From: Thereva unica
Taxonomy: Eukaryota; Arthropoda; Insecta; Diptera; Therevidae
Direction: 5' to 3'
Length of the DNA stretch: 64,000 nt
Assembly: GCA_949987705.1 (NCBI GenBank)
Contig: OX465283.1
Coordinates: 90,438,813 to 90,502,812, forward strand
Shown here: piece after piece, positions 55,176-64,000 of the stretch
Position numbering within the stretch: position 1 is the first letter of the stretch
How the letters are laid out: each line of letters starts with the position of its first letter
Translations under genes and position numbers: made by a program
The notes under the pieces: model-generated
The model's input: only the letters and a program-made list of their open reading frames with translations
What the model was told of the DNA's origin: nothing
Database searches by the model: none

Positions 55176-56340
55176 CCAATACGGTTTCAAACCTAAAAAT
55201 AGTACAACGGATGCACTATATGATTTGACTGAGTTTATATATCGTGTAGTCGATAATAAGGAAAACGTAATTGGTGTTTTCTTGGATTTAAAAAAGGCAT
55301 TCGATACTGTTAACCACGAAAAGCTGATACATAAGCTTAAAAACTTTGGAATTCGAGGAAAAGTACTCTCACTTCTAATATCCTATTTAAACGAAAGGAC
55401 ACAGTGTGTAAGAATAATGGATACAATTAGCGGTCCACTAGTGGTTAAATGTGGTGTGCCTCAGGGCACGGTACTAGGCCCCTTACTTTACCTGATATAT
55501 GTAAATGATTTATGTAATATGGAGCAAAATGGAATATCTGGGCACATAGTTGCATATGCGGATGATACGGTCCTTTTGTTTAAAGCAAAAAGCCGGGTTA
55601 CGGTTACGAGGCTGGCTAATGAAGGCTAAAACAAAGTATACGACTGGCTTTGTCTGAACAAATTGGCCCTTAATTTAAAAAAAAACCCAATTTATTACAT
55701 TTGGAAACAAAAAGAATTTAGATTTTAATACAACCTATACAAAACTAAAAGATACTAGGTTAAATCACACAAGGGAAGTTAAATATCTAGGGGTTACCAT
55801 AGATGGAGAACTGAAATGGAAAATTCATATATCCAACATTGTTAGCAGAATGAGACAGGTGATATATAAATTTAGAATACTAAGGAACTATCTCGATCTT
55901 CAAATCCTGAAAAATATTTACTTCGCGATTGCACAACCAATCCTTCAATATGGAATATTAGCATGGGGTGCTACCCACAGTAGTACTATAAGTGCGTTAC
56001 ATAATATCCAAAGTTAACTAATAAAAATATGCCTTGGCAAATCGAAATACTACTCGACAATTCAACCATTTCATTTGCCGAATTTGAAGTAATGGACATT
56101 CGGCAACTATACTTGGTAACGCTTTTAAAATTCGTACAACAAAAACTATTAAAATTTTCCACCAGAATCTCAAATCAGGATACGCGTGCGCAACGAAATA
56201 GGCCGCTAAACATTCCTAGATGTAAGATAACACTAGCCCAACGTCATGCAAGTACACTAGATCCTAAATTATTTAACAATCTTCCAACTTATGTTAAAAA
56301 TATTGTTAATGAATTTAATTTTAAAGTAGTAGGGGAAAGG
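55176..56340 (+). pseudogene. PHD-LINE ORF2, RT palm to C-terminus
   Basis: GFKPKNSTTDALYDLTEF, GVFLDLKKAFDTVNH, CGVPQGTVLGPLLYLIYVND and catalytic YADD near 55560, then multiple breaks; 56029-56340 restores the tail (RCKITLAQRHASTLDPKLFN). It ends abruptly near 56335 without a poly(A). Confidence 0.9.
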
Positions 56341-56506
56341 GGGGTAGCGCCGGCCGGCGGGTGGCCCCGGCCATAGGAACTAATCGTACTTCGCGCGACG
56401 TGACCTTGAAGTTCGTGTGATCTTTGTGTGCATTTACGAGCCATTCCACAAACGCTACCAGTTGAAGTCGACTGAACGACGCGTTCTGACGTGATTGAGT
56501 GCTATT

Positions 56507-56875
56507 AGTCCAGTAAATAGGTACTTTTTCTTTGCGAAAAATACCGCACGCGATTTTTTTTACCAAATGTTTTTACATATTTTTATAAGCTTAAATTCAA
56601 AATGGCGTCATCCCCACCCTTATGCTTCACTTACATGAAGGGAAACGCGTTTAATTCTATATCTCAGAAACTATGCGTTTTACGACAAAAATGTAATATT
56701 TTTTGTAGGTAAATAAGTGATTTAACTTTTTTATTCAGACATTTTTTTTGTAAAGTCAATATGTTCGGAGTTATAGTGCTTCAAACTTTATATATGACTT
56801 TCTTTGCACTATATTTCGTTAACGGTTAGCCCGCCATAAAAAAGTCCTACCTAAGATTTATAGAACAGAGTTTCT
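56507..56875. repeat. Dispersed repeat, inverted copy of 845-1228
   Basis: Reverse complement of the repeat near the window start. 56341-56506 before it is GC-rich near 56345-56380 and unclassified; 56876-57241 after it shows no gene. Confidence 0.8.
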
Positions 56876-57245
56876 TAATTATATATATGAACATATGTTT
56901 TACACCGTATTTCGTGTATAAAAATACAACTACATAAATAAATACTCAAATTCAAGTTTATTTTACAAGCAATTGATTACAGTGTGTTAGTGTGCGCAAT
57001 TCGAATGCGCGAGAGTGCGGCTGTGTGCATCTTATGGAAGTGTTTCCTCTCCGTCAGATTTGTTGTTGTCCAAAGGAATTTCTTCAACTCGAGACACTGA
57101 ACATAGCTATAATCAACAGAAAGGAATCAAGTTTTTTTGACTAAAAATATTTAATTTGAATGGTTTTAAAAAGTCGCTTGAAATCAATTTTTTTGACTTA
57201 TATTCTCAATAGTATTTTCATAACAATATAATAACATACCTATCG

Positions 57246-57463
57246 GTCGCGCCAAAAGAGTTGATGCCGAGAAAGTCGCGTTTTGCATGCGCAATAGAAT
57301 CCCCGCATGCCTTTCCCGTCCCTTAGCCTAGTCGCAACAAATTTCGAAGGGGAAATTTGAAAATACATAAGCGCATTTCCTATAAATATGGGCGCAATTT
57401 TTATTTGTGTGCAGCTTTAATTTCCCCAGCTGCGCGCTCCGGCATCAACTCTTTTGGCGCGAG
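57246..57463. repeat. 21-bp inverted repeat in the LINE-4 leader
   Basis: CGCGCCAAAAGAGTTGATGCC at 57246 pairs exactly with its reverse complement ending at 57463. It may be a small MITE or part of the LINE-4 5' UTR. Confidence 0.6.
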
Positions 57464-57492
57464 CTCTATCAATATATATCATTGTATTCGTC

Positions 57493-58800
57493 ATGGCGGA
57501 TCAACTATGCAAGAGGTGTTCTTCGGAAATCGGGATTTCCTGTGATGGGGTTTGTGGAGGCGTTTTCCATCCTTCTTGCCTCAAGGTCAGTAGCAAATCT
57601 TCGGCTCCTAGAGGGCCCACTTGTGGCGATTGCTCTGACATCAAACCCTGTCATGTGCTGAGAATGATGAAAGACATCTCTGACGCTTTTCTTGGTGATC
57701 ACGAAAGGGTCATGGATCGTCTTAACTCCTTCTCCAGCAACATCTCGCATTTTCAAATGCTAGCCGATGACGTCCAGTCCATCAATGCCCGGCTTGACAC
57801 GTTGTCTGACATCCTGAACTCTGTTGTGACCAATACGGGTTCCTTGATTGAGAAATTTGAGAAAATTTCTTCCCGAGTTGCAACAGCACTAGAATCGTTA
57901 GACGACATACACTCGGCGATACTTAATCCGGTCGCCACTTCTTCTTCCTGCACTTTTAGCTCCTCGGCTTCTGTCCATCCTATATTGGACGACATAAAAA
58001 GGAATACCAAGCGTGTCAGGGTTGATAATGAATCGCTGTCATCAGCAGCGATTCAAAATCACAATGCCCTGAGCTCCCTATCCTTAAAATTGGAGAGCGT
58101 CGTTGTTACAAATAAGACCTCCCCAGCGACGGCAGCATCTGATGACGCTCTGCAGGTTGAGGAGCAGCCTCTGTCTTCACCCTGTCCCGCGCCTACTTCT
58201 CGTTCGGGGAACGTCTTCTTGCCACAGGAGGCCGTCAATTCAATTGCTCCTATTATTAAGGTGCGTCGTAAAAGTCGCAGGAAAAATCGAAATCGCCAAG
58301 CCATCATTGGTGACGGTGTCACCCCGAGTTTCTTGGACCGCGTTCCAGGGATAGAATCGATCTCTAGGCCGGTCACGGTATCAACCTCTTCGACCTTAAT
58401 AGTGGCCAACCCCCCGGTCACTGAAGCTACAGTTCCCCTAGAACCGTGCACCCCCCTGATTACGATACCGAGACCTTTAGATATCTTTATATCACGATTC
58501 TCTCCTGAAACTACGACGGAGTCTGTCTGTGAATATTTAAGGAAGAAATCTATAGACCCTGGAACTGTTTCATGCAGAAAAGTCAGCAAGGCTTCCAAGC
58601 CTGTTGCTTCTTTCGTTGTGTCTGCACCGCCCGTTATTGCCGAGACTCTTTTAGATCCTGGTTTCTGGCCTGCTGGTGCCCTTACCAAGCTCTTTGTTCC
58701 CCGTACCCGTACTCGAGCACATCACTCAAACGTTTCCATTCCGAGAACACCAAGGATGCCAAAAAACTTGAGACCCTTTCCCTCTACTACCAAAACGTGA
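57493..58800 (+). CDS. LINE-4 ORF1: PHD finger, coiled coil, RRM-like
   Basis: 435 codons from ATG 57493 (context CGTCATGG). Zinc finger at the N-terminus (CKRC, CDGVCGGVFHPSC, CGDC), helical heptad region to ~residue 220, a basic patch (RRKSRRKNRNR), and an RRM-like C-terminus (LDIFISRFSPETTTESVCEY ... SFVVSA). Such ORF1 proteins bind the LINE RNA. Fully open. It overlaps ORF2 by over 200 bp in a different frame. Confidence 0.88.
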   Translation: MADQLCKRCSSEIGISCDGVCGGVFHPSCLKVSSKSSAPRGPTCGDCSDIKPCHVLRMMKDISDAFLGDHERVMDRLNSFSSNISHFQMLADDVQSINARLDTLSDILNSVVTNTGSLIEKFEKISSRVATALESLDDIHSAILNPVATSSSCTFSSSASVHPILDDIKRNTKRVRVDNESLSSAAIQNHNALSSLSLKLESVVVTNKTSPATAASDDALQVEEQPLSSPCPAPTSRSGNVFLPQEAVNSIAPIIKVRRKSRRKNRNRQAIIGDGVTPSFLDRVPGIESISRPVTVSTSSTLIVANPPVTEATVPLEPCTPLITIPRPLDIFISRFSPETTTESVCEYLRKKSIDPGTVSCRKVSKASKPVASFVVSAPPVIAETLLDPGFWPAGALTKLFVPRTRTRAHHSNVSIPRTPRMPKNLRPFPSTTKT

Positions 58801-61649
58801 GGGGGACAAGGTCAAAAACTAACGACATCCTTCAGGCATCGATGGCTAGCGGGTTCGATGTCATAGCGTTCACGGAAACCTGGCTTCACGAAGGCATTCT
58901 TAATGCTGAACTCTTCGATTCCTCCTACCAAGTCTTTCGGAGGGACCGTCACACTGACTCGGAAGCTCGCGGGGGTGGCGTACTTCTTGAAGACCGCAGC
59001 CACCTTAATTGTAACCCAATTTCGCTTCCTAGTTTCTCTAACCCCTTGGACATTGAGCTTGTCGCTCTCAACATTTCTTTTTCAAAATCAAATCTCTTCC
59101 TGTTGTGCTGCTATATCCCACCAGATATGATAAGCACACTTGACAATGGAGGTATAAGCCTCTATGATATTCTCATCTCCTGTGTTGATTATAGCCTGAA
59201 TATGATGAACACTGGTGATGAATTACTTCTTCTTGGCGACTTCAATTTACCCAATATTCAGTGGGTATTTGACGAAGCTGACGATAACTACCTCCCCGAA
59301 GGCAATTTTAATTCTAAGAAATCCTGTTTTCTCAATTCCTTATTCTCACTTGGCCTTAATCAAATGAGTGGTGTGACTAATGTGTTAGGGAGGCAGTTGG
59401 ATCTTGTATTCTTTACCGACTCAGGAAACATGATTGTTGAACCCAGTCCAATAGTCATGACGTCCGTTGACAATTACCACCCTCCTCTTTTGCTAAATTA
59501 CTGCTTGAACTCAAAGAACAATCCGGAGGCGGTAACCCATTCCTTCAACTTCAAGAAGGCTAACTTTAATGAACTCTCATATAAGCTTGCCTTGATTGAT
59601 TTCAACAGCTTACTTCCCTCAAATGAGTTGGATGTCGATGTGGCACGGTTTTACGCCGTACTATATGAAGCTATTGCTTCATGCGTACCTTTTGAGCCCC
59701 AAAAATTGCGCAGTGCTACTCCACCTTGGTACAATAATGAGCTGAAGCATTTAAGGAGTCAGAAAAATAGACTCTGGAAGACCTATTTAAAAAGGAAGGA
59801 TTCTCCGAGTCTTATTACATTTACTGATTGCTATAACAGATTTCGTTTACTCTCTTCTGCTCTGTATGGCGAATATCTCAGCAGCATGAGCGACCAGGTT
59901 TATACTGATCCTAGAAACTTCTTCAAATTTGTCAACTCCAAGAAAAAAGCTGATAACTACCCAAAAACTATGCAGCACACTAACTGGTCAAGTAGTGAGT
60001 CTTCCTCGAATTGCAACATGTTTGCTTCATTCTTTCATCAATCTTTCACCCCTTCTAATTTTCAGCCTAATGACAATAATTTTCGTCACATAACTCTACA
60101 CCGAGAGGCTACTAGTTTGTCTCTCTCAATCTCCATTGACGATATCATGAAACATATTGATGAACTCCCATACGATTTCACTTCCGGCCCTGACGGTATC
60201 CCTCCTGCTGTCCTTAAATCCTGTGTGGAGGTTCTCCAGTGTCCACTGAAAACCCTTTTTCAAAAGTCCCTGGATAAAGGGTACTTCCCTACTCTTTGGA
60301 AGAATTCGTTCATAATTCCTATTCACAAAAGTAGTAGCAAGAACGAAATATCGAACTACAGACCAGTTGCCAAGCTGTCTGTCATACCGAAGCTTTTTGA
60401 ATCAATCATTTATTCTGCAATCGTGCCCATCTGCAAAAAACTTATTTCTACAAACCAACATGGTTTTCTTCCAGCTCGTTCCACTACCACCAATCTCCTT
60501 GAATTCACTTCCCATGCTGTTGAAGGCTTCGTTTCCGGTTGTCAAACTGATTGTGTTTACACTGATTTCAGTAAGGCATTTGACAAGCTTTCCCACTCCA
60601 TTATACTTTTCAAACTAAAAAAGTTAGGTTTCCCTGAAGCCCTTCTATTATGGTTCCAGTCCTACTTAGCTGACAGGACCTACCAAGTTCTTTTCCGTGG
60701 ATACAAATCCGCGACCATTGAGGTGTCATCCGGTGCCCCTCAAGGCAGTCATCTTGGCCCTATCCTCTTTATTCTTTCTATTGATGATATTGTTACCTTG
60801 CTAAGACACTGCAGAATCCTGATTTATGCTGATGACATCAAATTGTACCGTCACGTAAAGAGTATGGAGGACTGCAAACTTTTGCAAGTCGACCTCGACA
60901 CCTTTTACTCTTGGTGCGCTAACAACAACCTGGTTCTTAATATTAGCAAATGCGAAGTCATGACTTTTTGTAGGCGACGTGATCCTATAATTTATAACTA
61001 CTCATTTTCTAGTGAGGGTGTCCCCCGTGTTAATTTTGTCAAAGATCTTGGGATTAGATTTGACACCAAGCTGGACTTTTCTACTCATATCAACTATATT
61101 TCTTCCAAGAGCAGCTTAGTCTTGGGTTTTATAAAAAGGTGGTCCAAAGAATTTAACAGCACTCTGATCACTAAACACCTCTACATTTCCCTTGTCAGAC
61201 CTTTACTTGAATATGCGTCCCAGGTTTGGTATCCTCACTATTCTTCGCATGTTGGAAAAATTGAGTCGGTTCAACGTAGGTTCGTTCGATTCGCATTGAA
61301 TCACCTTCCTTGGGAAGACCCTTTAATTCTTCCACCATATGAATACCGACTTAAGTTACTCAACTTAAACACTCTCCACAAGCGTCGTGAGGTGGCCGAT
61401 GTTGTTTTCGTCCACCAGCTTCTTAATGGACGTGTCGACTCAGGTTTTCTAAGGCGCCGTGCGTCGTTTAGAGAGAGCCGATACAATCTGAGAGGACCAC
61501 CGCTCTTACACATCAACTCCTCTAACACCAATTATGGCCGATCTGAGCCTGTTCATCGCATGTTCATTAATGTAAATAAAAATATTAATGTTTTTAGCGT
61601 GAGCACTAACAAAGACCTGCTTAAAAGGAGTCTATTTGTTGTCTCATGA
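58572..61649 (+). CDS. LINE-4 ORF2: endonuclease-reverse transcriptase
   Basis: 1025 codons with no break. APE endonuclease from ~residue 68 (LYYQNVRGTRSKTND, AFTETWLHEG, LLGDFNLPN, TSVDNYHPPL); RT with FTSGPDGIPPAVLKS, NYRPVAKLS, VYTDFSKAFDKLSH, SGAPQGSHLGP and catalytic YADD at ~752-755. The first ~65 residues overlap ORF1 and have no domain, so real initiation may be by frame change or reinitiation. CR1/jockey-like grade; clade not fixed. Confidence 0.93.
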   Translation: MQKSQQGFQACCFFRCVCTARYCRDSFRSWFLACWCPYQALCSPYPYSSTSLKRFHSENTKDAKKLETLSLYYQNVRGTRSKTNDILQASMASGFDVIAFTETWLHEGILNAELFDSSYQVFRRDRHTDSEARGGGVLLEDRSHLNCNPISLPSFSNPLDIELVALNISFSKSNLFLLCCYIPPDMISTLDNGGISLYDILISCVDYSLNMMNTGDELLLLGDFNLPNIQWVFDEADDNYLPEGNFNSKKSCFLNSLFSLGLNQMSGVTNVLGRQLDLVFFTDSGNMIVEPSPIVMTSVDNYHPPLLLNYCLNSKNNPEAVTHSFNFKKANFNELSYKLALIDFNSLLPSNELDVDVARFYAVLYEAIASCVPFEPQKLRSATPPWYNNELKHLRSQKNRLWKTYLKRKDSPSLITFTDCYNRFRLLSSALYGEYLSSMSDQVYTDPRNFFKFVNSKKKADNYPKTMQHTNWSSSESSSNCNMFASFFHQSFTPSNFQPNDNNFRHITLHREATSLSLSISIDDIMKHIDELPYDFTSGPDGIPPAVLKSCVEVLQCPLKTLFQKSLDKGYFPTLWKNSFIIPIHKSSSKNEISNYRPVAKLSVIPKLFESIIYSAIVPICKKLISTNQHGFLPARSTTTNLLEFTSHAVEGFVSGCQTDCVYTDFSKAFDKLSHSIILFKLKKLGFPEALLLWFQSYLADRTYQVLFRGYKSATIEVSSGAPQGSHLGPILFILSIDDIVTLLRHCRILIYADDIKLYRHVKSMEDCKLLQVDLDTFYSWCANNNLVLNISKCEVMTFCRRRDPIIYNYSFSSEGVPRVNFVKDLGIRFDTKLDFSTHINYISSKSSLVLGFIKRWSKEFNSTLITKHLYISLVRPLLEYASQVWYPHYSSHVGKIESVQRRFVRFALNHLPWEDPLILPPYEYRLKLLNLNTLHKRREVADVVFVHQLLNGRVDSGFLRRRASFRESRYNLRGPPLLHINSSNTNYGRSEPVHRMFINVNKNINVFSVSTNKDLLKRSLFVVS

Positions 61650-61696
61650 CTGTTTATGTGTTTCGAATGCAATTTTTATTGGTACTTAATCTTTTA

Positions 61697-61902
61697 TGTT
61701 TGCATGTCTCAGCCGAGCCCACGTGGTCGTGGTAAATGTTTCTCAGCCCAGCTGAGAAGTGCGCCTTCTTCATAAGAAGGGAAACTCTATTATTATTATT
61801 AATATTTTATGTTTGCATGTCTCTGCTGAGCCACGGCAGTGGTAAATATTTCTCAGCCCTGCTGGGAAGTGCGCCTTCTGTGTTAGAAGGGAAACTCTAT
61901 AT
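61697..61902. repeat. LINE-4 3' UTR tandem duplication
   Basis: Two ~100-bp direct copies, both with TTTATGTTTGCATGTCTC, AGTGCGCCTTCT and GAAGGGAAACTCTAT, the second ending the element at a TATATG-type microsatellite. Confidence 0.88.
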
Positions 61903-61920
61903 ATGTATATAAACATATAC

Positions 61921-61995
<75 letters not shown>
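61903..61995. repeat. (TA)n microsatellite
   Basis: TATATG/TA run directly after the LINE-4 3' end, probably its microsatellite tail. Confidence 0.95.
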
Positions 61996-61997
<2 letters not shown>

Positions 61998-62242
61998 GCG
62001 TGCAGTTGCAAAACTCGCTAACTGCACTTTTTGAAAAAAATGAGTTAACGATGCCAAATTACTCTTTAGGTTATGTTCTACCATTTGAACTATATTTTTG
62101 TTCAAAATTTGCTCATAAGGCGTATTTTCCCAGCTGTCAAACATCAATAGTTAATTCAAAAGGCAAAGAAAAGCCAAAGTAATTCAAAAGTTTTTGGCGT
62201 TTTTCTCAAAATTACTTAACTTGCAGTTAGCGAGTTTTCGCC

Positions 62243-62244
<2 letters not shown>
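61996..62244. mobile_element. MITE inserted in TA microsatellite
   Basis: AAAACTCGCTAACTGCA near 62015 mirrors TGCAGTTAGCGAGTTTT at 62222-62238; both ends are GGCG/CGCC and lie in TA runs, which fits a TA-target element. Confidence 0.65.

Positions 62245-62300
<56 letters not shown>
62245..62300. repeat. (TA)n microsatellite
   Basis: Second TA run, ending exactly at the Helitron terminus. Confidence 0.95.
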
Positions 62301-62301
<1 letters not shown>

Positions 62302-64000
62302 TAGCATAAAACCCGCGTGCCTTGCAACGCCTTAAAAAACTGTTTATTATGTGCAATGTTTTCCTTAAAAAAAACCAACAAAAAAGTCAGCTGTTATTAT
62401 CCCTAAAAAGGATTTATTATAGTGCATTTTTTTAATAAATATGGTAAACAAATTGCTGCGAATATCACCTCTGCTCAACAAATCTGCAAGTTTTAAAGTA
62501 GATTGGCATGTATATGTCATCAAGAAAAGTGACATTTTAGGGTTTGACGAACGTTCGTTAAGTTTGTTCGCCTATTTACGTGGATGTAAGAAATTATGAA
62601 ACAATCACAAATGAATATTAAGTAAAGTGAATTTCGAGTCATTCATTTCTACGTGATTATAGGGATGCACTGTCAAAATTTCAGCCCTTCAGCTTCAGAG
62701 GTTTGGGTTAACCTCATTTCATCCCCTTAGGGGATGAATTTCGAGTAATCGCCTCTTAGTGGATGTCCATGTCATTATAGGGATGCACTGTCCAAATTTC
62801 AACCCTGTACCTCCAGTAGTTTGGTAAACCAAATTTTACCCCTTTAGGAGATGAATTTCGAAAAATCGCTTCTTAGTAAATGTCCACGTCATTATAGAGA
62901 TGCACTGTCAAAATTTCAGCCGTTTAGCTCCAGCGGTTTGGCTTAACCCCATTTAACCCCCTTAGGGGATAAATTTCAATCGCCCCTAAGTGGATGCCCA
63001 CGTCAATATAGTGATGCACGGTCAAAATTAGAGCCCTCCAGCTTCAGCGGTGTGGGTTAACCCCATTTCACCCCATTAGGGGATGAATTTCGAAAAATCG
63101 CCTTATAGTGGATGTCCACGCCATTATAGGGATGCACTGTTAAAATTTCAGCCCTATAACTTTAGCGGTTTGGATAAACCCCGTTTCACCCCCTTAGGGT
63201 GTGAATTTTGAAAAATCGCTTCTTAGTGGATGTCCACGCCATTATAGGGATGCACTATCAAAATTTCAGCCCTATAGCTGCAGCGGTTTGGGTAAACCCA
63301 TTTCACCCCCTAAGGGGATGAATTTCTAAAAATCGCTTTTTAGTGGATGTCCACGCCATTATTGGGATGCACTATCAAAATTTCAGCCCTATAGCTCCAA
63401 CGGTTTGGATAAACCCCATTTCACCCCCTTAGGGGATGAATTTCGAAAAATCGCTTAATAGTGGATGTCCACTCCATTATAGGGATGCACTGTCCAAATT
63501 TCAGCCCTATAGCTTTAGCGGTTTGTAAAAACCCCATTTCACACCCTTAGGGGATGAATTTCGAAAAATCGCTCTTTGGTGGATGTAAACGTCATTATAG
63601 GGATGCACTGTCAAAATTTCAGCCCTATAGCTTTAGGGGTTTGTAAAAACCCCATTTCACACCCTTAAGGGGATGAATTTCGAAAAATCGCTCTTTAGTG
63701 GATGTCCACGTCATTATAGGGATGCACTGTTAAAATTTCAACCCTATAGCTCCAGCGGTTTGGATAACCCCCATTTCAACCCCTTAAGGGATGAATTTCG
63801 AAAAATTGCTTTATAGTGGATGTCAACGCCATTATAGGGATGCATTGTCAAAATTTCAGCCCTATAGCTCCAGCGGTTTGGGTAAACCCCATTTCACCCC
63901 CTTAGGGGATGAATTTCGAAAAATCGCTTCTTAGTGGATGTCCACGCCATTATAGGGATGCACAGTCAAAATTTCAGCTCTTTAGCTCCAACGGTTTGGA
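62301..64000 (-). mobile_element. Helitron, 3' end and minisatellite (runs off window)
   Basis: The minus strand ends GGCGTTGCAAGGCACGCGGG, TTTTATG, CTAG next to T at 62301. This is a GC hairpin plus CTRR at an A-T junction, and it is nearly the same as the end at 42836-42866. The rest to 64000 is mostly minisatellite. Confidence 0.88.
62620..64000. repeat. 118-bp Helitron minisatellite, at least 12 copies
   Basis: The word GATGCAC (once GATGCAT) recurs at 62664, 62782, 62899, 63013, 63131, 63249, 63366, 63484, 63602, 63721, 63839 and 63958. Each unit contains TCAAAATTTCAGCCCTATAG, a CCCCTTAGGGG dyad and GTGGATGTCCACGCCATTAT. The array continues beyond the window. Confidence 0.96.

Noticed and set aside
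61770..62147. 125-codon minus-strand frame with a long I/Y repeat
   Set aside because: Translation of the TA microsatellite.

Overview
This is eukaryotic nuclear DNA, almost certainly from an insect or another arthropod. It is AT-rich and has spliced genes with GT-AG introns. It carries one conserved nuclear gene, a mitochondrial NAD(P) transhydrogenase (Nnt-type) whose twelve coding exons run from 6442 to 14186 on the + strand. Nearly everything else is transposable-element (TE) sequence, much of it nested. The species cannot be read from the sequence. An intact Nnt argues against Drosophila, which to my knowledge lacks this gene.

Layout. 1-6441: a ~125-bp satellite, a dispersed repeat, and an open non-LTR retrotransposon (1615-4722) with a poly(A) tail. 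6442-14340: Nnt; its 4-kb intron 6 holds a fold-back element with a MITE inside it, a Helitron helicase scrap and an internally deleted Tc1/mariner element with perfect TA target duplications. 14341-17780: intergenic, with a 5'-truncated LINE tail bounded by a 15-bp target-site duplication (TSD) and a MITE. 17780-28510: an interrupted long inverted-repeat element. It contains a Ty3/gypsy retrotransposon with near-identical 282-bp LTRs (18051-23350), a LINE fragment, several hairpins, and a Transib-like element with CACAATG termini and a 5-bp TSD.

29501-43281: a decayed transposase-like gene followed by a DUF4806-like gene, possibly one old DNA transposon. It is interrupted by a BEL/Pao retrotransposon on the minus strand (30174-39075), a 1-kb fold-back element (39420-40449) and a Helitron lying in an intron (about 41087-42866). 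The BEL itself carries a nearly complete PIF/Harbinger transposon (32534-35184) and a 465-bp MITE in one LTR. 43599-47318: hairpin elements, a second gypsy remnant and a TAA-flanked MITE. 47384-56340: a degenerate PHD-ORF1 LINE, split by a 4.5-kb hAT-bounded palindrome (49519-54023) whose arms carry tRNA-like Pol III cassettes, and by a truncated copy of the first LINE. 57493-61900: an open two-ORF LINE. 61905-64000: TA microsatellites, a MITE, and the 3' end of another Helitron carrying a 118-bp minisatellite that runs off the window.

The only gene set acting together in host biology is Nnt: its domains I, II and III form a complete proton-translocating transhydrogenase. The TEs are explained by nested insertion, and TSDs let much of the order be worked out: the DUF4806 element came first, then BEL, then Harbinger and the LTR MITE; the PHD-LINE came before both the hAT palindrome and the LINE-1 tail; the long inverted-repeat element came before both gypsy and Transib.
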